Numbered from the stretch's first letter, positions 1 through 8,403 are shown. The stretch is 64,000 bases of DNA from Oscillospiraceae bacterium (GCA_902363145.1 CABIZB010000002.1:1-64000); one strand, 5' to 3'. The notes: generated by a model not told the origin, from the sequence alone. A program made the numbers and translations.

Positions 1-43
1 AGTTTTCTTTTGAGTCAAGCCTCTCTTGCGAGACAGCTTATTT

Positions 44-72
44 ATTATATCACATCTTTTTGAGTTTGTCAA
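44..72 (-). promoter_or_regulatory. Consensus promoter P2 pointing out of the window
   Basis: On the minus strand, TTGACA (67-72) and TATAAT (44-49) are separated by exactly 17 bases. Transcription would start near 37 and run off the left edge. Together with the second perfect promoter 123 bases upstream, this is the tandem arrangement typical of ribosomal RNA operons. The transcribed gene lies outside the window, so that identity is an inference. Confidence 0.75.
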
Positions 73-166
73 GTACTTTTTTCAACTTTTTTCAAATTCT
101 TTTTCGATGTGTCCCTCAAGCTTTTTAGCTCTCGGTTTGTTTGTCTCTCTCGGAGAGAGCTTTTAT

Positions 167-195
167 ATTATATCATATACAGCCCCTCTTGTCAA
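167..195 (-). promoter_or_regulatory. Consensus promoter P1, tandem with P2
   Basis: On the minus strand, TTGACA (190-195), a 17-base spacer and TATAAT (167-172) form a perfect sigma-A promoter. A short hairpin of CTCTC/GAGAG type (about 143-160) lies at the expected start of the transcript. No ORF with a ribosome binding site follows between P1 and the window edge, which fits a stable-RNA leader. Confidence 0.75.
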
Positions 196-687
196 GCCTT
201 TTTTTGCTTTTGGATAACTGCACAGCGTCATAGCATTTCTTGTCGAATTTTAGCGACAGGGTGCACAAAAGATTTGCGTTATCAGACTTTTGTAACTATT
301 ACACTCTCTTTTATACTCCCTTCACTCTTTATATTCGCACTTATACATATATATCTGTCTGTGCTTATATATTTCCTCTGCCATCTTTTATCATTTATAT
401 AGTTATATAGTCTATCCTTTTCAAAACCGAATATACATATAACATACATTATATCCCCTGCCTGATATCCACTCACCTCTCAGCAGCTTATACTATATGA
501 TATCCTCTCATTCATATAACTGTCAGACTCCAATACACGTTGTATTATCTTTTTCTCTTTTCTTTTCATTATATGTACTTATTCCCCCCAAAAAACAGGC
601 GTTTGTATATATTGACCAATCAATATGTTAGATTAGTCGAATTTATACTTCAAATCTCCAAAAATTAGCATATGATAACAAAAGGTC
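196..687. other. Intergenic region without visible genes
   Basis: About 490 AT-rich bases separate the leftward tandem promoters from the rightward feo promoter. The plus strand is pyrimidine-rich, and the short ORFs here lack ribosome binding sites. I see no tRNA, terminator or repeat in it. Confidence 0.6.
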
Positions 688-716
688 TTGACATACGACA
701 AAATCGGGTGTATTAT
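688..716 (+). promoter_or_regulatory. Promoter of the feo operon
   Basis: TTGACA at 688-693 and TATTAT at 711-716 are 17 bases apart. The start point would be near 723, so the first DtxR-type operator (724-741) begins almost at +1. A repressor bound there should block initiation or clearance. Confidence 0.8.
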
Positions 717-723
717 ATATTAC

Positions 724-741
724 GGTTAGTGAGAGCTAACC
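724..741. promoter_or_regulatory. DtxR-type operator 1 of feo
   Basis: The sequence is GGTTAG, six bases, CTAACC: a perfect six-base inverted repeat. It resembles the DtxR/IdeR consensus half-sites (GGTTAG/CTAACC). It sits at the predicted transcription start of feoA. The same GTTAG-N6-CTAAC pattern recurs at 755-778 and around the 48.1-48.7 kb DtxR-family regulator. Confidence 0.75.
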
Positions 742-754
742 ATATTAAATGACA

Positions 755-778
755 TTAAGTTAGCTTAATCTAACTTAA
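755..778. promoter_or_regulatory. DtxR-type operator 2 of feo
   Basis: Perfect nine-base arms TTAAGTTAG and CTAACTTAA flank a six-base spacer. The centre is 34 bases downstream of operator 1, within the 5' leader of feoA and 20 bases ahead of its start codon. Two operators in series suggest cooperative or tight iron-dependent repression (inference). Confidence 0.8.
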
Positions 779-798
779 TAAATAAGGCGGAGGAAGAT

Positions 799-1011
799 AT
801 GATGCCGTTAACTTTAGCAACTGCAGGAGAAGAAAACATCATTAAAAAAGTAGGCGGAAATCCCGAGACAAGAAAGTTCCTTGAGAACCTTGGCTTTGTT
901 GCAGGCGGAACCGTTACCGTTATCAGCGAGATAAGCGGCAACGTTATCGTCAACGTCAAGGAATCAAGAGTAGCCGTTTCAAAGGAAATGGCAAGCAAGA
1001 TCATGGTATAA
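799..1011 (+). CDS. feoA: FeoA-domain ferrous iron transport protein
   Basis: This 70-residue protein is an SH3-like FeoA domain: the segment with RKFLENLGFVAGGTVTV and the later NVIVNVKESRVAVSKEMA match the family core. FeoA proteins are small cytoplasmic partners of the FeoB ferrous iron permease. GGAGGA lies about 7 bases before ATG 799; ATG 802 is an alternative. It is the first gene of feoA-feoA-feoB and follows a promoter with two DtxR-type operators, so iron repression is expected. Having two separate FeoA proteins is common in Firmicutes. Confidence 0.92.
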   Translation: MMPLTLATAGEENIIKKVGGNPETRKFLENLGFVAGGTVTVISEISGNVIVNVKESRVAVSKEMASKIMV

Positions 1012-1029
1012 TAAGGAGGAGGTTTTATA

Positions 1030-1248
1030 ATGACACTCAAAGAAGCAAAGATCGGCTCAACAGTCACTGTAAAGAAGCTGACAGGCGAGGGCGCTGTAAA
1101 GCGCAGAATTATGGATATGGGTATCACCAAGGGTACCGAGATCTATATCCGTAAGGTAGCTCCCCTGGGCGATCCCATTGAGGTAACCGTCCGTGGATAT
1201 GAGCTTTCGCTCAGAAAAGCTGATGCTGAAATGATTGAGATCGGCTGA
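1030..1248 (+). CDS. feoA: Second FeoA-domain protein
   Basis: A 72-residue FeoA domain with the family pattern MTLKEAKIGSTVTVKKLTG, then a loop containing RRIMDMGITKGTEI and a C-terminal strand with GYELSLRKADAEMI. It starts 18 bases after the first feoA behind AAGGAGG and is surely cotranscribed. It is closer to classical FeoA than the first copy: the 'MGxxxGxxIxVxxxAPLGDPIEV' core is complete. The likely role is modulation of FeoB activity or complex formation at the membrane. Confidence 0.93.
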   Translation: MTLKEAKIGSTVTVKKLTGEGAVKRRIMDMGITKGTEIYIRKVAPLGDPIEVTVRGYELSLRKADAEMIEIG

Positions 1249-1312
1249 GCCGTTTCGATTTTAGCATAGGCACAAGTTAGCGTACTCAAACTTTATTGAA
1301 AGGATCTATGAT

Positions 1313-3811
1313 ATGGAAATTAAAATCGCACTTGCGGGCAACCCTAACGCAGGTAAAACCACACTGTTCAATGCGCTGACAGGTTCAAACCAGTTCGTAG
1401 GTAACTGGCCCGGCGTAACAGTTGAAAAGAAAGAGGGAAAACTCAAGGGTCATAAGGACGTTGTTATCACTGACCTTCCCGGTATCTACTCTCTTTCCCC
1501 TTACACCCTTGAAGAAGTAGTTGCAAGAAACTACCTCATCACCGAGCGCCCCAACGCTATCCTCAATATTATTGACGGTACTAACCTGGAGCGTAACCTT
1601 TACCTCACCACTCAGCTGGTTGAGCTTGGAATCCCCGTTGTATGCGCTATCAACATGATGGACGTTGTCCGCAAGAACGGCGACAAGATCAACACCGATC
1701 AGCTTGCCAAGGAGCTTGGCTGCAAGGTCGTTGAGATATCCGCTCTGAAGGGCACAGGAATCAACGAGGCTGCCGAAGAGGCTATCAAGGCTGCTGAGTC
1801 CAAGGTTCCCATGATCCCCCAGCACAGCTTCTGCGGCTGCGTTGAACACGCTATCGCTCATATTGAAGAAGCTGTTCTCCACGATATCCCCGAGGAGCAG
1901 CAGAGATGGTACGCCATCAAGATTTTTGAGCGTGATGATAAGGTTCTTGAAAAGCTCAACATTCCCGCTGACAAGAGAGAACACATTGAGCAGGATATCG
2001 CTGCTGCCGAAAAGGAAATGGACGACGACAGCGAGAGCATCATCACCAACGAGCGTTACATCTACATCGCTTCCATTATTAAGGACTGCCTCAAGAAGAA
2101 GAACAAGGGCGAGCTTACCGTTTCCGATAAGATCGATAAGATCGTTACAAACAGAATCCTCGGTCTTCCTATTTTCGCAGTTGTAATGTTCCTGGTTTAC
2201 TACATCGCAATGGTAACAGTCGGAGCTTCCGCAACAGACTGGGCTAACGACGGCCTCTTCGGCGACGGCTGGCACCTCCTCGGAATAGGCACAGGCGCTT
2301 ATGAAGAAGCTGCTGAGGAATACGGTGATTCCCCCGCTGTCATTGAAGCATTCATTGAAAAGGCTCAGGAAAACGGCACCGATACAGCCGATATCGAAAA
2401 TGCTATTGATCCCGAATCCGAAACATTCAGCGTTGATGCAGCTGCTGCAAAGCTTTCCGAACTCACTGCAATGTTCACCGAAGCTGATACAGTTACATAC
2501 ACTGTAGAAGATGAAGAAACACTTGCTACAGAAGATGTTGAAGCAACAGGCGCTGATCTTGCAGATGCTGTTGACGCATTTGTTAAGTATAACTGCGCAG
2601 ATCCCGATCCCGCTGATTACGGTGTATGGGTTCCCGGTATCCCCGTTCTCATCGGTGACGCAATCGAAGGCACACCCGATTGGCTCAACGGTCTTATCCT
2701 TGATGGTATCGTAGCCGGTGTTGGTGCAGTTCTCGGATTTGTACCTCAGATGCTGGTACTCTTCCTTCTCCTCGCATTCCTTGAGTCCTGCGGTTACATG
2801 GCTCGTATCGCATTCGTAATGGACAGAATCTTCAGAAAGTTCGGCCTTTCCGGTAAGTCCTTCATTCCTATGCTGGTAGGTGTAGGCTGCGGCGTTCCCG
2901 GTATCATGGCTTCCCGTACTATCGAAAACGAAAGAGACAGACGTATGACTGTCATGACCACAACCTTTATCCCCTGCGGCGCTAAGGTTCCTTTCATCTC
3001 CATGGTAGCAGGTGCTATCTTCGGCGGTTCTCCCTGGGTTGCAACCTCCGCATACTTCATCGGTGTTGCAGCAATCATCATCTCCGGTATCATGCTTAAG
3101 AAGACTAAGATGTTCTCCGGCGATCCTGCTCCTTTCGTTATGGAGCTTCCCGCATACCACCTTCCTACAGTAGGCAACCTCCTCAGATCCATGTGGGAGC
3201 GTGGCTGGTCCTTCATCAAGAAGGCAGGTACAGTAATCCTTCTTTCTACAATCTTTGTATGGTTCACCACTTACTTCGGCGTTGTTGACGGCACATTCCG
3301 TATGCTCAGTGAGGACGAGATCGACTTCAGTATCCTCGCAGCAATCGGCGGCGTATTCGCTTGGATCTTCAAACCTCTCGGCTGGGGCAACTGGCAGGCA
3401 GCCGTTGCATCTATCACAGGTCTCGTTGCAAAGGAGAACATCGTTGGTACAATGGGTATCCTTTACGGCGGCGGAGATGCTTCCACATATGATGCTATCG
3501 CAGCAGCCTTCACAAGCGTAAGCGGTTACTCCTTCCTGGTATTCAACCTCCTCTGCGCACCTTGCTTCGCTGCAATGGGTGCTATCAAGAGAGAGATGAA
3601 CAACGGTAAGTGGACAGCATTTGCTATCACATATCAGTGCGGCTTTGCTTATGCAGTTGCTCTCTGCATCAACCAGATCGGCAACCTCTTCACAGGCAAT
3701 GTAAATATCCTTGGTCTCATCGTTGCCATTGCGATCATCGTATTCATGATCTACATGCTCGTAAGACCTTATAAGGAAGCAACACGTCTTTCCGACAAGG
3801 TTAAGGCTTGA
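1313..3811 (+). CDS. feoB: Ferrous iron transporter FeoB
   Basis: This 832-residue permease has an N-terminal G domain (G1 GNPNAGKTT near residue 9, G3 DLPG, G4 NMMD). A helical guanine-dissociation-inhibitor-like domain and a polytopic membrane part follow from about residue 280. It imports Fe2+. The membrane part contains the family's GCGVPGI and CGAKVPF segments. Between the first membrane helix (about 282-305) and the next (about 465) lies an acidic, Ala/Glu-rich insertion of about 110 residues (roughly 328-435) that ordinary FeoB proteins lack. It is likely extracytoplasmic. AAAGGA precedes ATG 1313. It lies 64 bases after the second feoA. Confidence 0.95.
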   Translation: MEIKIALAGNPNAGKTTLFNALTGSNQFVGNWPGVTVEKKEGKLKGHKDVVITDLPGIYSLSPYTLEEVVARNYLITERPNAILNIIDGTNLERNLYLTTQLVELGIPVVCAINMMDVVRKNGDKINTDQLAKELGCKVVEISALKGTGINEAAEEAIKAAESKVPMIPQHSFCGCVEHAIAHIEEAVLHDIPEEQQRWYAIKIFERDDKVLEKLNIPADKREHIEQDIAAAEKEMDDDSESIITNERYIYIASIIKDCLKKKNKGELTVSDKIDKIVTNRILGLPIFAVVMFLVYYIAMVTVGASATDWANDGLFGDGWHLLGIGTGAYEEAAEEYGDSPAVIEAFIEKAQENGTDTADIENAIDPESETFSVDAAAAKLSELTAMFTEADTVTYTVEDEETLATEDVEATGADLADAVDAFVKYNCADPDPADYGVWVPGIPVLIGDAIEGTPDWLNGLILDGIVAGVGAVLGFVPQMLVLFLLLAFLESCGYMARIAFVMDRIFRKFGLSGKSFIPMLVGVGCGVPGIMASRTIENERDRRMTVMTTTFIPCGAKVPFISMVAGAIFGGSPWVATSAYFIGVAAIIISGIMLKKTKMFSGDPAPFVMELPAYHLPTVGNLLRSMWERGWSFIKKAGTVILLSTIFVWFTTYFGVVDGTFRMLSEDEIDFSILAAIGGVFAWIFKPLGWGNWQAAVASITGLVAKENIVGTMGILYGGGDASTYDAIAAAFTSVSGYSFLVFNLLCAPCFAAMGAIKREMNNGKWTAFAITYQCGFAYAVALCINQIGNLFTGNVNILGLIVAIAIIVFMIYMLVRPYKEATRLSDKVKA

Positions 3812-3837
3812 TCAAAAAATCGGTAATAACTGTAAGC

Positions 3838-3858
3838 GGGGACGGAGCTTCCGTCCCC
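3838..3858 (+). terminator. Hairpin between feoB and the Cys-rich peptide gene
   Basis: Perfect nine-base arms GGGGACGGA and TCCGTCCCC close a three-base loop. Only four T residues follow, so it may act as a partial terminator or an mRNA stabiliser that lowers expression of the downstream peptide relative to feoB. Confidence 0.6.
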
Positions 3859-3880
3859 GACTTTTAAAGGAGTGTTCGAT

Positions 3881-4042
3881 ATGGCAACAGTAATAGTTTT
3901 GCTTATACTTGCAGCTATCGTAGGACTTGCAGTCCGGTCTATCGTTAAGGATAAGAGGTCGGGCAAATCCACCTGCGGCAACAACTGCGCACACTGCGCA
4001 AGTGCAGGAATGTGCCATTCGGCTTCCAAACGCAAAAAATAA
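3881..4042 (+). CDS. FeoB-associated Cys-rich membrane peptide
   Basis: A 53-residue protein starts at ATG 3881 behind AAAGGAG. It has one N-terminal membrane helix (MATVIVLLILAAIVGLAVRS), a short basic stretch, then a Cys/His cluster with TCGNNCAHCASAGMCH and a lysine/arginine tail. This matches the FeoB_associated family: tiny single-pass proteins encoded right after feoB in Firmicutes and thought to assist iron transport, perhaps by handling Fe2+ on the cytoplasmic face. It follows feoB by 69 bases. The exact function is not established. Confidence 0.88.
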   Translation: MATVIVLLILAAIVGLAVRSIVKDKRSGKSTCGNNCAHCASAGMCHSASKRKK

Positions 4043-4066
4043 CAATACCATAATACCCCCTAATTA

Positions 4067-4134
4067 ATACTGATCTTCAATCAACCTACAGACAAATCCT
4101 CGGCTTTGCCTATAGAGCGATTGAAGATTAGTAT
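4067..4134. repeat. Short palindromic element (ATACTRATC ends)
   Basis: A 68-base element with 16-base terminal inverted repeats (ATACTGATCTTCAATC and GATTGAAGATTAGTAT, one mismatch) contains an internal ACAGACAAATCC motif. The ends and internal motif match the larger element at 18632-18791, so this looks like an internally deleted copy. It is flanked by TA. Confidence 0.75.
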
Positions 4135-4185
4135 AAACCAGCAAGCCGCCGTATCATTAAGTTGATACGGCGGCTTGCTGGTTTT
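4135..4185. terminator. Bidirectional terminator between feo locus and citrate synthase
   Basis: A very strong hairpin: AAACCAGCAAGCCGCCGTATCA pairs with its complement around a six-base loop, with GTTTT at its right end and the mirror at its left. It lies between convergent genes and can end both transcripts. Confidence 0.85.
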
Positions 4186-4197
4186 GCTTATTAAGAT

Positions 4198-5565
4198 TTA
4201 TCTGTCCGCAAGAAAAGTGTATTCTCTGTGCTTGCTTACGCTCTTGTATGCGGGACGGATTATCTTTCCTGCGTTGGAAAGCTCCTCGATACGGTGAGCG
4301 CACCAGCCCGAAATACGTGCAATGGCAAAAAGCGGAGTATAAAGCTCGGGAGGAAGTCCCAGCATACTATATACAAATCCGCTGTAGAAGTCGACGTTTG
4401 CGGAAACTCCCTTGTAAATATGTCTTTCATGAGAAATTACCTTGGGAGCAAGCTGCTCTACCATGTGATAAAGTCCCAGCTCCTTTTCCATGCCCTTTTC
4501 AGCGGCAAGCTTGTCAACAAAGCCTCTGAAAATATTTGCTCTGGGGTCGGAAATGGAATAAACCGCATGACCCATACCATAGATAAGACCCGACTTATCA
4601 AAAGCGTCCTTTCTGAGAAGACGTGTAAGGTAGCATGCCACCTCTTCCTCGTCGGTCCAGTCGGAGATATTCGCCTTGAGATCCTCAAACATTGCCGTTA
4701 CCTTTACATTTGCGCCGCCGTGCTTGGGACCCTTGAGGGAACCGAGAGCCGCAGCAACCGCAGAATAAGTATCGGTGCCAGAAGATGTTACAACGTGAGT
4801 GGTAAAGGTGGAGTTGTTTCCGCCGCCATGCTCCGCATGAAGCACCAGAGCAATATCCAGCACCTTTGCTTCCAGTTCGGTAAACTTGCTGTCGGGGCGG
4901 AGAAGATGAAGAATGTTCTGAGCCGTTGAATACTCAGCCACAGGCTGGTGGATTATGAAGCTCTCGCCGTCAAGATAATAGTTCTTGCACTGATAGCCGT
5001 AAACCGCAATAAGGGGCATAAGTGCGATAAGCTCCAGCGACTGCCTCAGCACGTTGGGGATAGATGTATCATTGGGATATTCATCATATGAAAACAGGGT
5101 GAGAACTCCCCTTGCAATGCTGTTCATGATATCGCTGCTGGGGGATTTCATCATAATGTCACGCACAAAGGTGGTGGGAAGCTTTCTGTAGTCCGCAAGC
5201 AGGTCGCAGAACTCTTTCAGCTCGGCTTTATTGGGCAGCTTTCCGAAAAGGAGCAGATAAGTGGTCTCCTCGAAGCCAAATCTCTTATCCTTGCCGAAGC
5301 CATTGACCAGGTCATTTATGTTGTATCCTCTGTAAAAAAGCTTTCCGTCGCATGGGATCATCTCGTTATCCTCAATGGTATAGGAAACTATCTCGGATAT
5401 TTCGGTAAGACCCGCCAGAACGCCCTTTCCGTTAATATCTCTCAGACCTCTTTTTACTTCATACTTGGAGTAAAGCTCAGGGTCGATGGCACCGTTGCTG
5501 ACGCACATATCAGCCAGACGCTCGATCTGCGGAGTAACATTTGAGAAGCTGTAGTGTAAAGCCAT
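4198..5565 (-). CDS. gltA: Citrate synthase
   Basis: The protein is about 455 residues and condenses acetyl-CoA with oxaloacetate. Family landmarks include LHAEHGGGNNSTFTTHVV, GSLKGPKHGGAN with one catalytic histidine, GMGHAVYSISDPRA with the second, and an arginine-containing C-terminus. An in-frame ATG at 5574 is directly abutted by AAAGGA, whereas the ATG at 5565 has the normal 7-base spacing, so 5565 is preferred. No other TCA-cycle gene is adjacent; in this kind of anaerobe the likely role is supplying 2-oxoglutarate for glutamate. Methylcitrate activity cannot be excluded from sequence alone. Confidence 0.9.
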   Translation of the reverse strand: MALHYSFSNVTPQIERLADMCVSNGAIDPELYSKYEVKRGLRDINGKGVLAGLTEISEIVSYTIEDNEMIPCDGKLFYRGYNINDLVNGFGKDKRFGFEETTYLLLFGKLPNKAELKEFCDLLADYRKLPTTFVRDIMMKSPSSDIMNSIARGVLTLFSYDEYPNDTSIPNVLRQSLELIALMPLIAVYGYQCKNYYLDGESFIIHQPVAEYSTAQNILHLLRPDSKFTELEAKVLDIALVLHAEHGGGNNSTFTTHVVTSSGTDTYSAVAAALGSLKGPKHGGANVKVTAMFEDLKANISDWTDEEEVACYLTRLLRKDAFDKSGLIYGMGHAVYSISDPRANIFRGFVDKLAAEKGMEKELGLYHMVEQLAPKVISHERHIYKGVSANVDFYSGFVYSMLGLPPELYTPLFAIARISGWCAHRIEELSNAGKIIRPAYKSVSKHREYTFLADR

Positions 5566-5888
5566 TCGTTTCATCCTTTCTAAATACGGAGGCTCGTCTT
5601 TCGCCGTCCGATATCACATTGATATTATACTAGCACAATCTATTATAACATAAACGTTTGAAATTTACAAGACTGTAAATCAAACACAAGAAAAGTTTCA
5701 TCAAATTATCACAAAAGCCAATACTCAAGCTAAATTTATTCATATTTATAGTATCTCAAAACTTTCAACAAATGTCTGTGAAAATATAATGAAATTATTG
5801 AAAATACTATTGCAACGGCGCATATAATTATGTTATAATAATATACGTGTATAAAATTTACTGCACACAGGAAAGGATCGGATGATTT
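5566..5888. promoter_or_regulatory. AT-rich divergent promoter region
   Basis: About 320 bases separate the diverging citrate synthase and PHP genes. For the rightward gene, TTGCAA (5810-5815) and TATAAT (5834-5839) are 18 bases apart. I see no riboswitch or clear operator, and the leftward promoter is not obvious. Confidence 0.5.
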
Positions 5889-6722
5889 ATGAAAGGCGAC
5901 CTTCACGTACATACTACTCTTTCCGACGGTTCATTGGGTGTTGAAGATGTCATTGCCCAGGCAAAGCGCATAGGGCTTGACTTTATATCCATTACCGACC
6001 ACGACACAATGTCGTCGATCTCAAGGGCAAAGGTCCTGGGAGACCGATACGGAATACAGACCATTCCCGGCGTTGAGCTTACCGCATGGGACAAGACCCG
6101 TGGCAGAAAGGTGCATATCCTCTGCTATGCTCCCCAGAAGCCTGACAGACTGGAGGGTATCTGCCGCAGATGCAGCGAGATACGTCAGTCCTGCGCAAAG
6201 GAGACGGTGGAAAATGTCCTGAAGCTCTATCCCATAACTGCTGAGGATATCACAAAGCACGTTGTGGGCTCAAAAAGCATCTATAAGCAGCATATCCTTC
6301 ATGCGCTTATCGAGTACGGCTATTCCAACCACTTCTACGGAAAGCTGGACGATGAGCTTTTCAACGAAAAAACGGGTTCCTGTATAGTTGAGCGTGAATA
6401 TCCCGATATCAACTATGTGCTGGATCTTATCCATTCCGCAAGGGGCGCAGCGGTCATGGCTCACCCTGTGGTGTATGATTCACTTGAACTGCTGGACGAT
6501 CTCGCCAAGGAGGGCAAAATCGACGGAGTTGAGGTGTTCCACTATTCAGCCAATGAGGAGCAGCAGGCAACACTGCTGGCAAAGGCAAATGAATATGACC
6601 TTATCGTAACAGGCGGCTCCGACTTCCACGGACTTTATAATATGAAGCCCACACCAATAGGGATGTACACCACCGACAAGGATAACATAGACCGAATCCT
6701 GAAGCTGTGCAACAAAAAATAA
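5889..6722 (+). CDS. PHP-domain metal-dependent phosphoesterase
   Basis: A 277-residue PHP-fold enzyme. It starts with DLHVHTTLSDG, the first metal-binding motif, and continues with SITDHDT, PGVELTAW, a central MAHPVVYD segment and the C-terminal GSDFHG metal motif. It belongs to the YciV/RNase AM-type group that removes phosphate from 3',5'-nucleoside bisphosphates or trims short RNA, but the exact substrate cannot be read from sequence. GGAAAGG lies upstream of ATG 5889. It is followed closely by the TSCPD gene and DUF218 gene and probably forms one operon ending at 7841. Confidence 0.85.
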   Translation: MKGDLHVHTTLSDGSLGVEDVIAQAKRIGLDFISITDHDTMSSISRAKVLGDRYGIQTIPGVELTAWDKTRGRKVHILCYAPQKPDRLEGICRRCSEIRQSCAKETVENVLKLYPITAEDITKHVVGSKSIYKQHILHALIEYGYSNHFYGKLDDELFNEKTGSCIVEREYPDINYVLDLIHSARGAAVMAHPVVYDSLELLDDLAKEGKIDGVEVFHYSANEEQQATLLAKANEYDLIVTGGSDFHGLYNMKPTPIGMYTTDKDNIDRILKLCNKK

Positions 6723-6741
6723 GTACTGAAAGGTGATAAAA

Positions 6742-6996
6742 ATGACTGTAGAATATACACCCAAGGGCGTTTGTTCCAGAAAGATCGAAATTGATATCGA
6801 AAACGGTATCATCAACAAGGTTCGCTTCGTAGGCGGCTGCAACGGCAATACTCAGGGCATCTCCAAGCTCGTTGAGGGCATGAAGGCTGAGGACGTTATC
6901 TCCCGTCTCGAAGGCGTAAACTGCAACGGCAGAGGAACATCATGTCCCGACCAGCTTGCCAAGGCTCTTAAAGAAGCCATCAAGCAGGCAATGTAA
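6742..6996 (+). CDS. TSCPD-domain small protein
   Basis: An 84-residue protein of the stand-alone TSCPD family, named for its conserved GRGTSCPDQLA motif near the C-terminus. The VCSRKIEIDIENG start and GGCNGN loop are also conserved. Related domains occur at the C-terminus of vitamin B12-dependent ribonucleotide reductases, but the role of the free protein is unknown. GAAAGG stands 8 bases before ATG 6742; an earlier in-frame GTG at 6733 overlaps that site and is rejected. The last base is shared with the next start codon (TAATG). Confidence 0.85.
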   Translation: MTVEYTPKGVCSRKIEIDIENGIINKVRFVGGCNGNTQGISKLVEGMKAEDVISRLEGVNCNGRGTSCPDQLAKALKEAIKQAM

Positions 6997-7790
6997 TGAG
7001 CATTTTAGCAAAAAGCACACCGTCACAGGTGTGCTTTCTTTTGATAGAACTGGTTCTGGTGCTGCTTTTCCTGCTGTTCCTGGCAGCGGCAGTATTCACA
7101 AAGCCAAACATCGGCAGCGCTGCGGGAATGTTTATCTGCGCCCTGCTGACGGTCATACTTGTAAAGCGCAGCGCATTTGTGAGCCTTATAAAAACTGCTT
7201 ACAAGACACAGGCGGGAAAGGTGATAATAACCGCCATAGCCGCCATTGCAGTAATAGGCGTGATAATGGCAATAGTCATATCCGTGCTGATGATAAGGGC
7301 AGCGAATAACCTGCCCGATAAGCCGACGACCGTAATAGTTCTCGGGTGCAGAGTAAAGGAAAACGGGCCGTCTCTTATGCTGCAAAAGCGCATTGACGCC
7401 GCTTATGATTATATGACCGAGAACGAAAACGTCATATGTATCGCCTCAGGCGGACAGGGCAGCGACGAGCCAATGTCCGAAGCTCAGGCAATAAAAAATT
7501 CACTTGTGGAAAAGGGCATCTCCCCCGACAGGATAATCATGGAGGACAAGTCAGAAAATACGTTCCAGAATATAAGAAATTCCCTTGAAATATTTGACAG
7601 CATGGGAATGAGCCGAAAGGCAGTCATCATCACCAGCGAATTTCATCAGCTGCGTGCAAAAATGATAGCCTCGAAACAGGGGCTTGAGTGCTACAGTAAA
7701 AGCTCACCCACCTATCCCCCTCTGCTGCCCTCCTATTGGGTAAGGGAGTGGTTCGGCGTGCTGCATGAGCTTATAATAGGAAGAAAATAA
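6996..7790 (+). CDS. SanA/YdcF-like DUF218 membrane protein
   Basis: A 264-residue protein with three hydrophobic segments in the first 105 residues, followed by a DUF218 domain. That domain contains TVIVLGCRVKENGPS, RIDAAYDYM, ASGGQGSDEPMSEAQAI and ENTFQNIRNSLEIF, as in SanA and YdcF. Members affect envelope integrity, for example vancomycin sensitivity in E. coli for SanA, with unknown chemistry. The domain probably faces outward. Its start overlaps the preceding stop by one base, so translation is coupled. Confidence 0.8.
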   Translation: MSILAKSTPSQVCFLLIELVLVLLFLLFLAAAVFTKPNIGSAAGMFICALLTVILVKRSAFVSLIKTAYKTQAGKVIITAIAAIAVIGVIMAIVISVLMIRAANNLPDKPTTVIVLGCRVKENGPSLMLQKRIDAAYDYMTENENVICIASGGQGSDEPMSEAQAIKNSLVEKGISPDRIIMEDKSENTFQNIRNSLEIFDSMGMSRKAVIITSEFHQLRAKMIASKQGLECYSKSSPTYPPLLPSYWVREWFGVLHELIIGRK

Positions 7791-7808
7791 TATGCCAATA
7801 GAAACAGG

Positions 7809-7841
7809 GCTGTTGCACAAGATGCAGCAGCTCATTTTTTT
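7809..7841 (+). terminator. Terminator of the PHP/TSCPD/DUF218 operon
   Basis: GCTGTTGCA pairs with TGCAGCAGC (one G-U pair) around five bases, followed by T residues at 7834-7841. Confidence 0.8.
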
Positions 7842-8272
7842 AAAGCTTGTGTGGCACTAAACAAAAAAATCCGCACAAATAAGCACAAAGGTAAAGGGTT
7901 TAGGTCAAGCCTTTTTCCCGAAAGGCTTGCAGGTTTCCAAAGGGCGGAGCCATTTGGTCGCTGTCCGCAGACAGCGAAATCTTTTCGCTTGCAATATGAA
8001 TGATTAAAACGTTATCCGACTGAATAAAAAGTCCTAAAGCCGCCTGCACTGAAAATTAAAAATCACGCTAAACAAATATTTTATCTTTAATATACCAAAA
8101 TCTTTTTTTGCAGGCGGCTTGAAACTGAGAGCAATTTCGCAGAAATTGCGTTTCAGTTTCCGCCGTAAGGCGCAGGTACGGACAAATGAAAAAATCACCC
8201 GCAACAACATCATAACACAAAAGGCTGCCGCAGCATAACGCTGCAGCAGCCATATTTTTATCTTGACAGCCT
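7842..8272. other. Intergenic region rich in inverted repeats
   Basis: About 430 bases without a convincing gene. They hold several hairpins: AAGCCTTTTTCCCGAAAGGCTT near 7914-7935, GCTGTCCGCAGACAGC near 7961-7976, and GCCGCCTGCA (8039-8048) paired at long range with TGCAGGCGGC (8110-8119). Next come GAAACTGA/TCAGTTTC around 8121-8161 and a strong GGCTGC hairpin at 8223-8251 followed by TATTTTTA. This looks like intergenic repeat debris plus a terminator. A minus-strand ORF across it (8034-8369) lacks any protein-like features. Confidence 0.55.
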
Positions 8273-8301
8273 TGTTTTTAAATGCTATAATGAAAATTAA
8301 A
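8273..8301 (+). promoter_or_regulatory. Perfect consensus promoter
   Basis: TTGACA (8273-8278), exactly 17 bases, TATAAT (8296-8301). It drives the 8404-9773 gene pair with a leader of about 95 bases. Confidence 0.88.
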
Positions 8302-8403
8302 AGCTGCATATCAGTAAAAATATACAGCTCCACATGATATATCATACCACATTTCAAGCAATTTTTCAATTAGCATTTCAAACAAAACAAGGAGACTGAT
8401 ATT

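Noticed and set aside
26-402. Short ORFs at the left edge
   Set aside because: They overlap two strong promoters on the opposite strand and lack ribosome binding sites.
1385-3160. 591-codon minus-strand ORF opposite feoB
   Set aside because: It is the mirror of feoB codons, has a Cys/Asn/Ser-rich, non-protein-like composition, and has no ribosome binding site. feoB is unmistakable on the other strand.
8034-8369. 111-codon minus-strand ORF between 7.8 and 8.4 kb
   Set aside because: It runs through several hairpins and a consensus promoter and has no recognisable domain or ribosome binding site.
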